Positions 33,448-45,151 of a stretch of DNA of 64,000 bases are shown here, one piece after another. Each line of letters starts with the position of its first letter. The stretch's first letter is position 1. Source of the stretch: Panicum virgatum (lineage: Eukaryota > Streptophyta > Magnoliopsida > Poales > Poaceae); assembly GCF_016808335.1 (NCBI RefSeq), contig NC_053142.1, positions 772,001 through 836,000 on the forward strand, written 5' to 3'. Both the position numbers and the translations under genes were made by a program. The notes beneath the pieces were generated by a model. The model saw only the letters and a list, made by a program, of their open reading frames with translations, had not been told where the DNA came from and ran no database searches.

Positions 33448-36205
33448 GGCGTGTTTGTTTGCCTAGGCGAGTTGAGCCTGGCCCGTGCCCCCCAGCCAGG
33501 CCGGCAACGGTCAGGTCCAGCTGATGCAAGGCACCTTGTTTGTTTTCCTTCCCAGCTCGGTCTGGCGGTCTAGCCGGCTGCGGGCCGTGTGTTTGTTTGC
33601 CTGCACGGGGTGGCAGGCGGCCCAACTACCTTCCCAACCACCAGGTTGGGACGGTGTTTATTTGCCTGCACGAACCAGCTGCATCAGCAACAGCCATGGA
33701 GGCCACATTTGAGCACAGAAATGAGCAAATGAACAGGTTCTTCAACATTTCAAAAATATACCATGGCAAAGTAGTCTGAGGCCACATTTAAGGCCATTAA
33801 CTCAAACACAATTTACTCGAGTACATCCATATGACAACACTTTGAGTAACCAATTACATGTATTCTAAATGAAATGATGATGTTTTGGCCTCTAACTCAA
33901 GGATCATGTAATTTTTCTTCACCCAAAGTATCATTGGTGGCACTGATTGAGTACAATGCATACAAGGGCAATTCCAAATTGTTCAAGACAACCATGGAAC
34001 CGTGACCCACATCCATACCAAGCCATCAAGTCAAGGAGACAGTTGCTTGGGCATGGATGTGAGTCATGGTTTGATGACAGCCTTGAGAAAAATGCTAGAA
34101 CAAAGTAAGCATGGAAACATGAGACATCCAATCTCAACAACATTATAGCCACCTCCTAACAGTTGTCATCATTGGCCACAAACAATAGAAATGCAGGCAA
34201 AGTTGTCAAAGTGAATAGATCCAAGCAAACATACCCCAGTAGTGTTCACCATCATTTGGCCTCAGACTGATGGTCTTTTGATCATGAATCCTCACAACAT
34301 TCATTGGTGGCACATGAGTATGGCAAAAAAACCAAGAGATAGAAGCAAGATCACAGCAGACATGGAACCATGTGAGCCATCCAACCTAAGCCATCAACCT
34401 AGCCAGGCTATGGAGTTGCTTAGGTATGGATGTCTCCCTCGGGCCTCATGTTGACTGCATCAGTCATGTTGGTCATGAGCAGCACCTCCTCCTCTAAAAA
34501 GCATGACTTCTTCCTCTTCCTATCCCTATCAATAGTTATTAGTCACCAGATCTGTAGCCTGGCTGCACTGCTTCTAGTCACCCATGGGCTTTCCATTGGG
34601 CCCTTCCATCATGCCAAGACCATTGCCATCCATGTACTTGTTAGTCCCTAAGACCTCATTGCTACCCATGGCAAACTTACTAGTTGCCATGCCACTGCCA
34701 AAGATGGTTTGTATCTCATCAAAGAACTTGATGGGAGTGTTAAGGAACTCATCGTCCTTTGGGTGGTCCTGCAAACAAAGAACACAATGTAGTTAGACAA
34801 TGCAGTTATCCTTGAAACAATTCTATGGACATAGTAAAACAATGCAGTTACAAAATTGAATACCTTGATGTGGCCTTCATAGTGCTCAGGGTCTAGCATT
34901 ATTGCCTTGACACAGCCATCCCACAAGGCACCACTAAGAGTCATGCTTTGAGATTTTTTCCACCTCTGCCTTGACTTCCTCAGGTGGTTGTACACCTGGG
35001 TTGCAGTGGCCTCCATCCCACTGAACTCCCTCAACAGCTTGGCAACCTAGTTCACCTCTTTCTCCTTGAACCCCTTGTCAGCCCTAGCCCCACTCTCAAT
35101 CAGCTGCAGAGCCTCCTTGGGACAAACCCAGAAGTGGTGTTTGTCCACTTCATTGGAGGCCTTGGCCTTCCTTGAACAGCACCAAGTTCAGGAGCTACTG
35201 CAAGGACAACAGCTGCAGGTGGAGCTTCAACAGAAGGCACAACAACAGCTGCTGGTGGTGCAGCAGTGCCAGGTGCTGGAGCAGGAGCATCAACAACAAC
35301 AAGTGCAAGAGATGCACTACCAGGAAAAATTGCTAAAGCAGCAACTAACCAACCAGAACCACAATTGACAGCCATCTATCACAAGTCATGTAAAAGGTAG
35401 TTAGAAATGCACATGATCGTTAACCTGCTCAGTATGACAATCAAACAGAAAGATGTCACATGACCTTTACCTAGAACATGGCCTCGACTGCAATGTGCAT
35501 TGCACAGTCACCCAGAGGCTCATAAAAAAACCTGTCCTTAGAAGTATTATATGCAAAAATAAATCATTGATCAGAGTCATTGGTCGCTGCCATTTTAAAC
35601 AAAAAATAGATCAGCAAGAGAAACAAAAAAAACCATGAAGAGCAAGGGCAGGCAACAAAAGATATTATCATCATTAGCCAGGTAACATGAAGGTTGTAGT
35701 AAAAAAAATCCTCCTCATCAAATTATTTTGACATCATTGGCTAAGACAGAAAAGGTGTGGCCTCAGTCAATATGTACTGAACTAAATATGTTAAAGTTTT
35801 CTCATCATTGGCCAGACAAAATGACCTTTGCAAATAAAACAAAACCCAACAATACTACCTTCATACACTTGTATGAATATAGCACTGTTAGACTCAGTTT
35901 CATTTCCAAAGGTCATGGTTGTATAGCTACAAGCCTCAGATTTAATTGTACTGAACTAGAAAATTTTAGTAGTTGCATACAAGTAATCCAAGATACAAAT
36001 GGACATGAAACTAAGACAAGCATGAAATGGATATATCAAAATAACAGGTCTCAGATTTAATTGAATAAACCAAGAACTTGTACCAGTTGTGGATAAGATA
36101 TCAAAGCCACAAATGGCCATGACAGTAACACAAGCATCAAATGGGCCAAACAAAAATGACAGAACAGTATGGGCAAAACAAAACAAGCAGAACGATATGG
36201 CTTAG
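33448..36205 (-). mobile_element. PIF/Harbinger remnant truncated by an LTR
   Basis: The left end GGGCGTGTTTGTTTGCC (33449-33465) is a typical Harbinger-like terminus; related GTGTTTGTTTGCC phrases recur at 33591 and 33653. The interior holds the Myb/SANT-like ORF of such elements (34440-35175). The DDE transposase ORF was not found. 33780-34430 and 35380-36200 have no supportable gene. The right end is replaced at 36206 by a SIRE-type LTR. Confidence 0.6.
34440..35175 (-). pseudogene. Myb/SANT-like protein of a PIF/Harbinger transposon, two exons
   Basis: Minus-strand reading: PPMKWTN near the start, GARADKGFKEKEVN, KLLREFSGMEATATQVYNHL, LSGALWDG, IMLDPEHYEGHIK. A clean intron 34771-34863 (GT...TTTGTTTGCAG in sense) follows, then DHPKDDEFLNTP, IFGSGMATSKFAMGSNE and a basic tail. 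This matches the Myb_DNA-bind_3 type partner protein that helps Harbinger transposases bind DNA and enter the nucleus (family knowledge). Faults: frameshift near 35117, TAG near 35054 (fits CAG), and a small loss between KSRQRWKKS and LSGALW. Non-functional. Confidence 0.8.
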
Positions 36206-37571
36206 TGAAAGCTCTAGTTTGGTTTTGGCTAATTGATGACACACCTAGTTGCTAATGGTTTCACTAAGTGTATGTAGAATATATTAGCAACACATGTGAT
36301 AAAGGAGCATGGTGGCAGGGAGATGACCACAAGATCATGGTGATGGACATGGTGTCATGATCGAGCTCCGAGAGATCGAGGAGAGCCCATGGAGATCAAG
36401 GCAAAGGTATATCTTGATAGGGCTTTTCAGTTTGGTGATCGAGACACTATAGAGAGTGTGATCACATTTAGGATAAGTAGCCGTACTATGAAGAGGGGAA
36501 ATCACGGTTAACTTGTTGACGAAGTGCCTCTAGATTCATATACTTGAGCATGTGCATTTTAGTCTAGAGCACTAACATATTGCCTTTGAAAATGATTGAG
36601 TAACATGCTAACACATATGCACATGGTGATGTACACTTGGTGGTGTTGGCACTTTTGCAAAGGCGGTGGAGATTGCCGAGTTGCGATGGGTTTGAGTATT
36701 GCTTTTGAGAAATTGAATTGTCTATTTTCTATTGCGCCGGAGGCAAATTTGTTGGAGAAAAGGAAGCGTGGACAACGGTGTAAAACTGTGTTTTACACGC
36801 GTCGGACGCTGCTCCGGATGCTGGGGTGCCGAGCGTCGGACGCTGGCCCCACGTCCGGACCGTGGTGGTACGGAATGCTGAGCCGGCGCTGGTGTCGGAC
36901 GCGTCCGGAGGTGAACGCCAGACGCATGACGCCAGCATCTGAAGCTGACAAGAGATGGGCACGTTTTGGCTTAACGCGACGGACCCTGGATGGGTTTAGC
37001 GTCGGACGATCCGCTGAGCATCGAACGCTACTTAGAGAGGTCCGTGCTCGGGGCCGACCTCCGGACGCAGGCCGTCGGACGCTGGTTGGTCACGTCGGAC
37101 GCTACTCAGAGAGGTCCGCACTCGGGGCCAACCTCCGGACGCAGGCCGTCGGATGCTGGTTGGTCGCATCGGGAGCCTCCAACGGTCGAGTTCGGGGCTG
37201 CGCTGTTTTGCACGCGTCGGGCGCTGGGTTGAGTATCCGGTGCTCTGCCTCGGACGCGTCCGATGGTGGCGACAACGGCCTGTTTAAATCGGAGATTTCC
37301 TGCGCGGAAAATGAACGGGGCGGACGCCGAGTCGGGCATCCGGAGCTTGGCTCCGGACGCGTCCGACGCCCCCGTGCTGAGCTGTATTGATGAGTAACGG
37401 TTGGATTTCGAGGTGGAGGTTATAAATACCCCCTTGGCCTGCTATGAGACTATCTCTTGCCCATTCTAACACACTTTTGCATCCTTTGAGCTAGCGAGAC
37501 TCCTCCACACTCATCTCCTTGCATCATAGTGACATTCTTGTGAGATTGAGTGAGATTGAAGTGCATTGCTC
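36206..37571 (+). repeat. Truncated SIRE-type LTR (same family as 12217-14125)
   Basis: Starts TGAAAGCTCTAGTTTGG and follows the 12-14 kb LTR in inverse orientation through the CpG-rich GTCGGACGC region to GAAGTGCATTGCT near 37571, where it stops. The last 400-500 bp of the LTR and any internal region are absent. Confidence 0.82.
37022..37169 (+). repeat. 74-bp tandem duplication inside the truncated LTR
   Basis: Units 37022-37095 and 37096-37169 share AGAGAGGTCCG, CTCGGGGCC and ACCTCCGGACGCAGGCCGTC with about eight differences. The SIRE LTR at 12-14 kb does not show the doubling. Confidence 0.85.
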
Positions 37572-38110
37572 CCCGCTCTCACCCTCACATCTCACTTTCT
37601 TACTCTAGCTAGCTACTAGGGCATATCCCTTTGGTGTGTTCATCTTGTTTGGTGCTCTTTCTCCCTTTGTGTGTTGATGAAATGAGAGGGTGAAGAGCCC
37701 TCTATTTATTTATAGGTGGGAGAGGGGGCATTGGAATAACCCCCTGCTAAATGCCCAAACTAACCTCCACTGGTGTCTAAGGACACTGAATCTGGCGCTC
37801 CCCCACCGCAATGCCCTCCCCTCGGTCTAATGTACCGATTGACCAAAGGTGGTCCCGGCCGCGCCCAAAGCTGGGACAAATGGGACCATGTTTATTTGGT
37901 GGTCTTGTAGATCTCCTCGTTAGCTTCGCATGGCTGAATGGATCGTCCAAAACGGAGTTCGGATGACAAAACTGTAGACCATATAATTGCAGGATGCCTA
38001 TTTGCTAGAGTTTTCTTGGCCAAACTCGGATTCAACCTGCCTCCAGCCAGCGACACATTGACCTGACATCACTGCCTACAATCCCCTCAAAACATTTCAG
38101 CACCTTCATA
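37572..38110 (-). repeat. Fragment of another LTR, minus orientation
   Basis: In minus sense it reads a TATA-like ATAAATAAATAGAGGG (37700-37715), then CTCTTCACCCTCTCATTTCATCAACACAC, and the plus strand further on has LTR-like GGTCTTGTAGATCTCCTCG. Boundaries and family are not fixed. Confidence 0.5.
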
Positions 38111-38704
38111 GCACTTGCTGTTGGCAAATATGGAAGCGAAGGAGTGGCGTGATCTTCATGTCAGAGATTGCACCTATACGTCAGACTTTGGTGGTTTGCG
38201 TTTCAGATGCAAACCTGCGGAGAATGCAACTACCTAAGAGAGATAGAGCAATTGCGGATGCCTATATAAAAGGTATTTTTTTTCAGCGGCCATGGAATGC
38301 GAACCTCTCCTTTTTTTTCTCTAAAACTGATTATTTCATCAAAGATGAGCAATACAAATTCACGTGGGGATCGTCTCCCCGCTGATGACCTTCAAAAAAA
38401 GCAATCTATCACCTTCTTTGCCGAATCAATGGAAAGAAATCAGGTGGGACCGTTCGTCCCTCCCTAGCCTTCTCTCTCAAAAAAACAATGCAAGCAATTT
38501 CACATGACTCGCTTCCATTATGTTAGGTGCGTCTAAATGACATCACTAACTTAGTAACCTCGTAGAAACAGAACAAGCCCCCACTGTCAACTGCAATGAT
38601 ATTTTCTTTATATAACCGGGGGAGAACGAAGCAGCACCCAAAGGGGCCATGGATGCTTGACAAAGTGGCCCTCAAAGCTAGGAGGACGCTGATATGCGCT
38701 CAAG
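38111..38704. other. Non-coding sequence, no feature seen
   Basis: Short frames only. A T-rich run occurs at 38275-38284. Nothing matches a known domain or terminus. Confidence 0.4.
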
Positions 38705-39350
38705 GTGCCAGCTAGGTCCTAAACTTTGAAAGTGATATCTGTAGGCCCTTAACCTTGGCAGAGGGTCCCTAAACTTTTAAGGTGATCAATGGAGGTCCCT
38801 AAACTTGGCAGAATGTGTCATCCAAGTCCATAAGCTTTCAAAGTGAACACCACAAGTCCCTAAACTTGGTCGACGGTGTTATCCTAGTCCAAATGTGGTC
38901 CAACTCACTCTATAAGCTAGCATGACACGCTGACTGTACGTTAGACGTGGACCCAACAAAATTATTTGCTATTGTAACCTATTTGAATACTTTAATTTAT
39001 TATTTGTTGGTGTAAATCATTTTATTTAATGTATAATTTCATAATAAATATTATATAAATAATGATTGATTAATTGACACATGTTGAATCCATGTCTAAC
39101 TTGCGGTCAGCGTGCCACACCAATGTTGGCTAGACCAAATTTGGATCTGGACGACACCCTCTGCTAAGTTTAGAGGCCACTGGTGATCATCTTGAAAGTT
39201 TAGGAACATGAATGACACCTTCTGCCAAGTTTAAGGATATACAATCATCACCTTGAAAGTTTAGGACCTAGATGACACACTATCACTTGAATGTTCGGGG
39301 ACCTAGATGACACTTTGAGCCAAGTTGAGGGACCGACAATGAAATTTTCT
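38705..39350. mobile_element. Fold-back (long inverted arm) element
   Basis: The left arm (38715-38900) and right arm (39110-39335) are inverted relative to each other. Each is built of 2-4 diverged units of about 45-50 bp with the words GTCCCTAAACTT(G), GGCAGA(G/A)(G/T)GTGTC and CAAGTCC. The centre also has mirrored GACACGCTGACTGTACG / CGGTCAGCGTGCC. Such arms are common in non-autonomous Mutator-like elements of grasses; superfamily is inferred. Confidence 0.7.
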
Positions 39351-39405
39351 CTTTTCTATGTGTGCTCGGTGGGGATTTTCGGACTTCTGGATTTTTCTAT
39401 ACATG

Positions 39406-39410
39406 TAAAC
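39406..39410. repeat. Target-site duplication TAAAC (left)
   Basis: TAAAC precedes the LTR start TGTTAGATAT at 39411 and recurs at 46038-46042. Confidence 0.92.
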
Positions 39411-40440
39411 TGTTAGATATCTAGGCAATTTTCGGTATATTTTAATTCCAAATATTAATATCAATTTCATGATATAGATGAGTGATAATGTGTGTACAAG
39501 ATATGTGCATGTGTTCATGTTATTCTCACTAATAAGCATGAACAAAGAATTAAACCAGAGTAGGTTTAGTAAGTACCCCAAGGCGGGACCAGTGCCGGAG
39601 GCACCGGTTGCGCCGTTACCAGCTGGAATAGACATGCTATTCGACTGGTCTTGCTCGAAGTAGCCGAACTATGTCGATGCAGGAAGATGTTCGCAGTGCA
39701 GTCCCACGAACGGTTACGCCGGGAAGTAGACGAAGTAGTCGTTCGCACGAGCGGTTACGCCGGGAAGTAGACGAAGGAGTCGTTCAGGGAGCGAGCAGTC
39801 GCGTCAAGACGCTTCCCAAAAACCTAATTGCCCGCGTCCCGTGCAGGACCTTCAGCGAGCAGAGGTTCCGGAGGCCCTGCTCTCGCTAGACCTGTGCGCG
39901 CAGTGCTAGCGGTGGGGAAGGCAGAAAGCAGCTGAGGGAGAAGGGAGAGGTCTCCTGAAGAGGAGTACCTGGATGAGTGCTTGAGATGAGTGAGGATGAG
40001 AGGAGAGGGTGCTGGTTTATATAGGCACGATATGCCTCAGGTTCAACGAACCTGGACATCATGAATGGCTTTGATGAGCGGCAGTTAATGTGCCTCAGGT
40101 TCAACGAACAAGGACGTCGTAAAGAGCCTTCAATGTCCGGTCATTAGTGACGACATTAACCCTCTGTTTTAATAGTCTTTACTGCAAAACATCCTTCTCA
40201 TCTCAGCACATCACGTCGCACCGCACCTGCACGTCACGTCACGTCACGTCCGCACACGCACACGCACCGTCCTCCTCTTACCGGCTTCACAAGTGGTGTA
40301 CACGAAGTCCACCTTTTAAGTCGGTTGAGATCCTCCTCAATTCCCGGTACGGAATTAAGCATTGATTCCCTAGCATTAATAGTGGGCTTTAAATTCTTTT
40401 AATGCTTTAGAAGTAATGGGCCAAGCCCATTACTCCAACA
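39411..40440 (-). repeat. 3' LTR of the young copia
   Basis: 1030 bp, TGTTAGATAT to CCAACA (plus strand). Contains an internal direct repeat around GAGCGGTTACGCCGGGAAGTAGACGAAG (39701-39780), present in both LTRs, and GTTCAACGAAC repeats near 40040-40105. Confidence 0.95.
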
Positions 40441-41005
40441 ATCCCCACCAAGAAATTCAAGCCACACTAGAAATACCCTCATTCCCTCATTGATATACCA
40501 GTATTCGACAGAGACTGTTAAGTTGAACTTCCATCTAGGACAATGGCTACACTTATTCACAACTGTGCAATGGACTATGCCTTGAATTGCCAGTTTTGTG
40601 CAAACAAGTTTGACCAGAGCCCTACACTGGTACTAGGCTGCAAAAGCATCCCCGCGGTTTGGAGCTTATAAGTCATACTCCATGCCCTTCATGAGTTTCT
40701 AGAGAATACCCAATTCTCATAGACCATGACCAGTGGTCAAACTCATATAGGTGTGTTCCTTTCAGATGTTCTGTAGGACAACATCTTTGTTTCAAGAAAA
40801 CAACTCATTTGTTTAAAAGAAACCACCTGGCACACATTAAGGTATAGACCAACCTGCCATACAGATTAGAAGAGAAATGCACCTTATACACGGAATGAGC
40901 CCTTTTCACAAAGGTTCTCTTCTCACAGTCAGACTTTAGTTTGTTTCACCATCCTAATTCACGGGATCTCCGATCACATAGGACAGGTTTCCACTATAGA
41001 ATGAC
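40441..41005 (-). other. 3' untranslated region and polypurine tract of the young copia
   Basis: Adjacent to the 3' LTR the minus strand reads TTCTTGGTGGGGAT (40441-40454), the plus-strand primer site. The other 550 bp up to the polyprotein stop have no supported coding. Confidence 0.8.
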
Positions 41006-44000
41006 TCACGTGGGTCTCAAGCCCAATTCCATAGATGCATTGTCTATCACATTTCGTGAAAGACCCTTTGTAAACTGATCTGCCAGATTTTTAGCCGTCT
41101 GAACATAGTCCAGGGCTATAACTCCGGAGTTTCTCAATTTTCTGACAGATTTCAACCGCCTTTTCACATGTCTAGATGACTTCATGTTATCCTTTGAACT
41201 ATTCACCTTGACAATTACCATTTGATTGTCACAGTTCATTAGGATTGCCGGTAACGGTTTTTCAACTATCGGCAAGTCCATAAGGAGCTCACGAAGCCAC
41301 TCAGCCTCAACAGTGGCGGTATCTAATGCTGTGAGTTCTGCTTCCATAGTTGACCTCGTTAAGATGGTCTGCTTGCAAGACTTCCAGGAAACAGCTCCAC
41401 CACCAAGTGTAAACACATATCCACTTGTGGCCTTTATCTCATCAGCATCAGAAATCCAATTTGAATCACTATACCCTTCTAGTACCCTTGGGTACCCGGT
41501 GTAGTGAATTCCATAGTTCATTGTCCCCTTCAGATAGCGCATTACTCTTTCAAGAGCCTTCCAATGATCATCTCCCGGGTTTGAAACAAACCGGCTCAGT
41601 TTGCTTACAGCAAACGAGATGTCAGGTCTTGTAGCGCTCGCTAAATACATTAATGAACCAATGATCTGAGAATATCTCAGCTGATCTCGCATTATCCTTT
41701 TGTTCTTTCTAAGAATTAAACTGGCATCATATGGTGTTGAGACAGGTTTATAGTCGCTATAACCAAAGCGACTTAACACCTTCTCCACATAGTGAGACTG
41801 TGTAAGAATCACCCCACCATTGATCTCTTTTACCAGTTTTATATTAAGGATAACATCAGCTTCTCCCAGATCCTTCATCTCAAAATTTTGAGATAAAAAC
41901 TCTTTGACTTCCTTAATCACATTAAGGCTAGTGCCAAAGATCAGTATGTCATCCACATACAAGCACAAAATCACTCCTTCAGCCCCACCATAGCGAAAGT
42001 ACACACATCTATCAGCTTCGTTCACAACAAAGCCGGCAGAGGTCAAAGTTCTATCAAACTTTTCATGCCACTGCTTAGGCGCTTGCTTGAGACCATATAA
42101 AGATTTTAACAACTTACAAACCATTCCTTCTTGACCCTTTGATACAAACCCATCCGGCTGATCCATATAGATCTCCTCTTCTAACTCTCCATTGAGGAAA
42201 GCCGTCTTAACGTCCATCTGATGAACGAGAAGACCATAAGAGGCTGCCAGGGAAAGTAACACTCGAATTGTGGTCAATCGGGCAACTGGTGAATAAGTGT
42301 CAAAGAAATCTTCTCCTTCTTTTTGGGTATAACCCTTGGCCACAAGCCTAGCCTTGTACTTTTCAATAGTACCATCTGGCCTAAGCTTTTTCTTGAACAC
42401 CCACTTGCATCCAACCGGTTTACATCCATAAGGACGTTCAACGACCTCCCAGGTTCCATTAGACATAATAGAATCCATCTCACTCCTTACTGCTTCCTTC
42501 CAATAGTCAGCATCAGGAGATGAATATGCCTCTTCAATGGTTCTGGGTGTATCATCTATGAGGTATACAATGAAATCATCACCAAAAGACTTTACAGTCC
42601 TTTGTCTCTTGCTCTTTCTCGGAGCATCATTGTTATCCTCCTCAGGATTTTCTACAAGTGTATGTTCATTGTGTTCTATCGGCTCAGCAGAGCCATCATC
42701 CTCGATGAACTCTTGCCTAGATGAACTTGTTTCATCTCTCATGGGAAAAATGTTTTCAAAAAATGTAGCATCTCTGGACTCCATTATAGTACCAACATGC
42801 ATGTCAGGTACTCCAGATTTCACTATTAAAAATCTATATCCAACGCTGTGAATAGCATAACCTAGAAAGATACAATCCACAGTTTTAGGTCCAAGCTTAC
42901 GTTTCTTGGTTATTGGCACACTCACTTTTGCCAAACAACCCCATGTACGTAAGTATGACAGTGTTGGCCTTTTCTTCTCCCATTCCTCGAATGGAGTTAT
43001 CTCTTTATTCTTTGTAGGAACACGGTTTAGGACATGACATGCAGTCAATATAGCCTCACCCCACCATTCCTTGGAAAGTCCCGCTGTATCTAACATGGCG
43101 TTAACCAAATCCGTTAGAGTGCGGTTCTTTCTTTCGGCAACCCCATTTGACTGAGGTGAATAGGGAGGCGTCCTTTCATGAATAATACCATGTTCCTCGC
43201 AGAATAAAGTAAATAAATTTGAGAAATACTCGCCACCACGATCTGACCTAACTCTTTTGATCTTTCTCTCAAGTTGGTTTTCTACTTCAGCTTTATAGAT
43301 TTTAAAGTAGTGTAAAGCTTCATTTTTTGACTTCAACAAATAGATGTAACAAAATCTAGTACTATCATCAATCAAAGTCATGAAATATTTTTTACCACCT
43401 TTTGTCAACACTCCATTCATTTCGCACAAATCGGAATGAATTAATTCTAAGGGTGCCAAGATCCTTGCCTCCGCGGTCTTATGAGGCTTACGAGTTTGTT
43501 TTGATTCAACACATACATGACACTTAGAATTTTTGACAAAAGTGAACTTTGAAATTAGGCTCAAATTAGCTAAGCGCATCATACAACCAAAATTAACGTG
43601 ACAAAGCCTCGAATGCCAAACATTTGTTTCATCAACGTTAATAACATTGTATGCAATTTTATTACAAACATCTGACAAAGAAAGACGGAACAAGCCTCCG
43701 CTTTCATAACCTTTTCCAACAAAAGTACCAAACTTAGACAAGATACATTTATTGGACTCAAAGACTAATTTGAAACCATCTCTACACAGTAGAGAGCCGC
43801 TGACTAAATTCTTCTTGATGGTGGGGACATGCTGCACGTTCTTCAGCTGCACGGTCTTCCCCGAAGTAAACTTCAGATTTACCGTACCAACACCAAGAAC
43901 ACGCGCATGTGATCCGTTCCCCATCAGTAAGGAGGAAGTCCCGCCGGTCTGGTAAGAAGAGAACAAAGAAGCATCAGCACAAACATGAATATTAGCACCA

Positions 44001-45151
44001 GTGTCAACCCACCACTCGGGTGAACCAAAAACTGAAAGAACAATAGGTAATAAATTACCGTACCCCGAAGTTCCTCCAGGCTCGCTAATAACCATGTTGG
44101 CGGAGTCGTTGCCTTTGCGGTTCGGACACTTTGCAGCAAAGTGATCCGTACTAGCGCACACATAGCAAGCTCCCGTCTTCTTCTTCTTCTTAAAAGTGGT
44201 TGTCTTCTTAGTCTTTGGTTGGTTCTGCGGTGGCTTTTTCTTGTTCTTGTGGGAGTTGTTCTTCTGAACAAGATTGGCACTTGAAGCACCAACAACTCCT
44301 TTCCCACGTATGTCCTTTGCTCTCGCCTTCTCCTCAACATCAAGAGTCCCTATGAGTCCATCTATTGTGAACTCCTGTCTCTTGTGTTTTAGAGAAGTAG
44401 CAAAGTCCCTCCAAGAAGGTGGCAGCTTACAGATTATACCTCCGGCCACAAACTTATTGGGTAACACACATGGGGACTCTTTGCTGCAATTTTTGAGATC
44501 TTTTGCCAGAGTATGTATTTCATGAGCCTGTTCCACTACAGAACGGTCTTCGACCATCCTGTACTCAAGGAACTGCTCCATGATATACAACTCACTCCCG
44601 GCGTCAGATACTCCATATTGAGCCTCAAGAGCATCCCACAATGCTTTGCCAGTTGGCAGCCGGATATAAGAATCCACCAGGTTATCACCGAGAACACTAA
44701 TGATCAAGCCTCGAAAGAGAATATCAGCCTCATCGAACGCACTCCCTTCCTCTGGAGAGAATTGTTCAGGCTTACCATCTTTCACATGGATCACTCTCGA
44801 TAGTGTTAACCACAGTATAAGCCGCTCTTGCCAACGTTTGTAATTTGAACCATCAAAAGGTGGTGGTTTGATTGATACAGCAAAGCTAGATACCGAAAGC
44901 CTATTAACACAATTAGGTTTTTGGATTGTTAGATATCTAGGCAATTTTCGGTATATTTTAATTCCAAATATTAATATCAATTTCATGATATAGATGAGTG
45001 ATAATGTGTGTATAAGATATGTGCATGTGTTCATGTTATTCTCACTAATAAGCATGAACAAAGAATTAAACCAGAGTAGGTTTAGTAAGTACCCCAAGGC
45101 GGGACCAGTGCCGGAGGCACCGGTTGCGCCGTTACCAGCTGGAATAGACAT
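41006..45151 (-). CDS. Ty1-copia gag-pol polyprotein, 1381 residues, uninterrupted
   Basis: One polyprotein that would be cut into capsid, protease, integrase and RT/RNase H for element replication. The first 75 residues are encoded by the LTR. Then come UBN2-type gag ([14 protein letters not shown]), CX2CX4HX4C knuckle near 327-341 ([14 protein letters not shown]), protease [11 protein letters not shown] near 380-390, integrase zinc region ([13 protein letters not shown]), catalytic Asp near 571 and 638 (VRSDRGGEY) and Glu near 670 (NGVAERKNR), [11 protein letters not shown] near 1064-1072, and RNase H ([10 protein letters not shown] near 1270). It ends GLRPT at a stop at 41006. All catalytic residues I can check are present. 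The true start codon is uncertain: the first ATG of the frame is in U5. Possibly active if priming is possible. Confidence 0.93.
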   Translation of the reverse strand: MSIPAGNGATGASGTGPALGYLLNLLWFNSLFMLISENNMNTCTYLIHTLSLIYIMKLILIFGIKIYRKLPRYLTIQKPNCVNRLSVSSFAVSIKPPPFDGSNYKRWQERLILWLTLSRVIHVKDGKPEQFSPEEGSAFDEADILFRGLIISVLGDNLVDSYIRLPTGKALWDALEAQYGVSDAGSELYIMEQFLEYRMVEDRSVVEQAHEIHTLAKDLKNCSKESPCVLPNKFVAGGIICKLPPSWRDFATSLKHKRQEFTIDGLIGTLDVEEKARAKDIRGKGVVGASSANLVQKNNSHKNKKKPPQNQPKTKKTTTFKKKKKTGACYVCASTDHFAAKCPNRKGNDSANMVISEPGGTSGYGNLLPIVLSVFGSPEWWVDTGANIHVCADASLFSSYQTGGTSSLLMGNGSHARVLGVGTVNLKFTSGKTVQLKNVQHVPTIKKNLVSGSLLCRDGFKLVFESNKCILSKFGTFVGKGYESGGLFRLSLSDVCNKIAYNVINVDETNVWHSRLCHVNFGCMMRLANLSLISKFTFVKNSKCHVCVESKQTRKPHKTAEARILAPLELIHSDLCEMNGVLTKGGKKYFMTLIDDSTRFCYIYLLKSKNEALHYFKIYKAEVENQLERKIKRVRSDRGGEYFSNLFTLFCEEHGIIHERTPPYSPQSNGVAERKNRTLTDLVNAMLDTAGLSKEWWGEAILTACHVLNRVPTKNKEITPFEEWEKKRPTLSYLRTWGCLAKVSVPITKKRKLGPKTVDCIFLGYAIHSVGYRFLIVKSGVPDMHVGTIMESRDATFFENIFPMRDETSSSRQEFIEDDGSAEPIEHNEHTLVENPEEDNNDAPRKSKRQRTVKSFGDDFIVYLIDDTPRTIEEAYSSPDADYWKEAVRSEMDSIMSNGTWEVVERPYGCKPVGCKWVFKKKLRPDGTIEKYKARLVAKGYTQKEGEDFFDTYSPVARLTTIRVLLSLAASYGLLVHQMDVKTAFLNGELEEEIYMDQPDGFVSKGQEGMVCKLLKSLYGLKQAPKQWHEKFDRTLTSAGFVVNEADRCVYFRYGGAEGVILCLYVDDILIFGTSLNVIKEVKEFLSQNFEMKDLGEADVILNIKLVKEINGGVILTQSHYVEKVLSRFGYSDYKPVSTPYDASLILRKNKRIMRDQLRYSQIIGSLMYLASATRPDISFAVSKLSRFVSNPGDDHWKALERVMRYLKGTMNYGIHYTGYPRVLEGYSDSNWISDADEIKATSGYVFTLGGGAVSWKSCKQTILTRSTMEAELTALDTATVEAEWLRELLMDLPIVEKPLPAILMNCDNQMVIVKVNSSKDNMKSSRHVKRRLKSVRKLRNSGVIALDYVQTAKNLADQFTKGLSRNVIDNASMELGLRPT

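Noticed and set aside
39303..39635. 110-codon minus frame at the left LTR
   Set aside because: It is the LTR-encoded N-terminal segment duplicated in the 3' LTR, with no gag behind it; not a separate gene.
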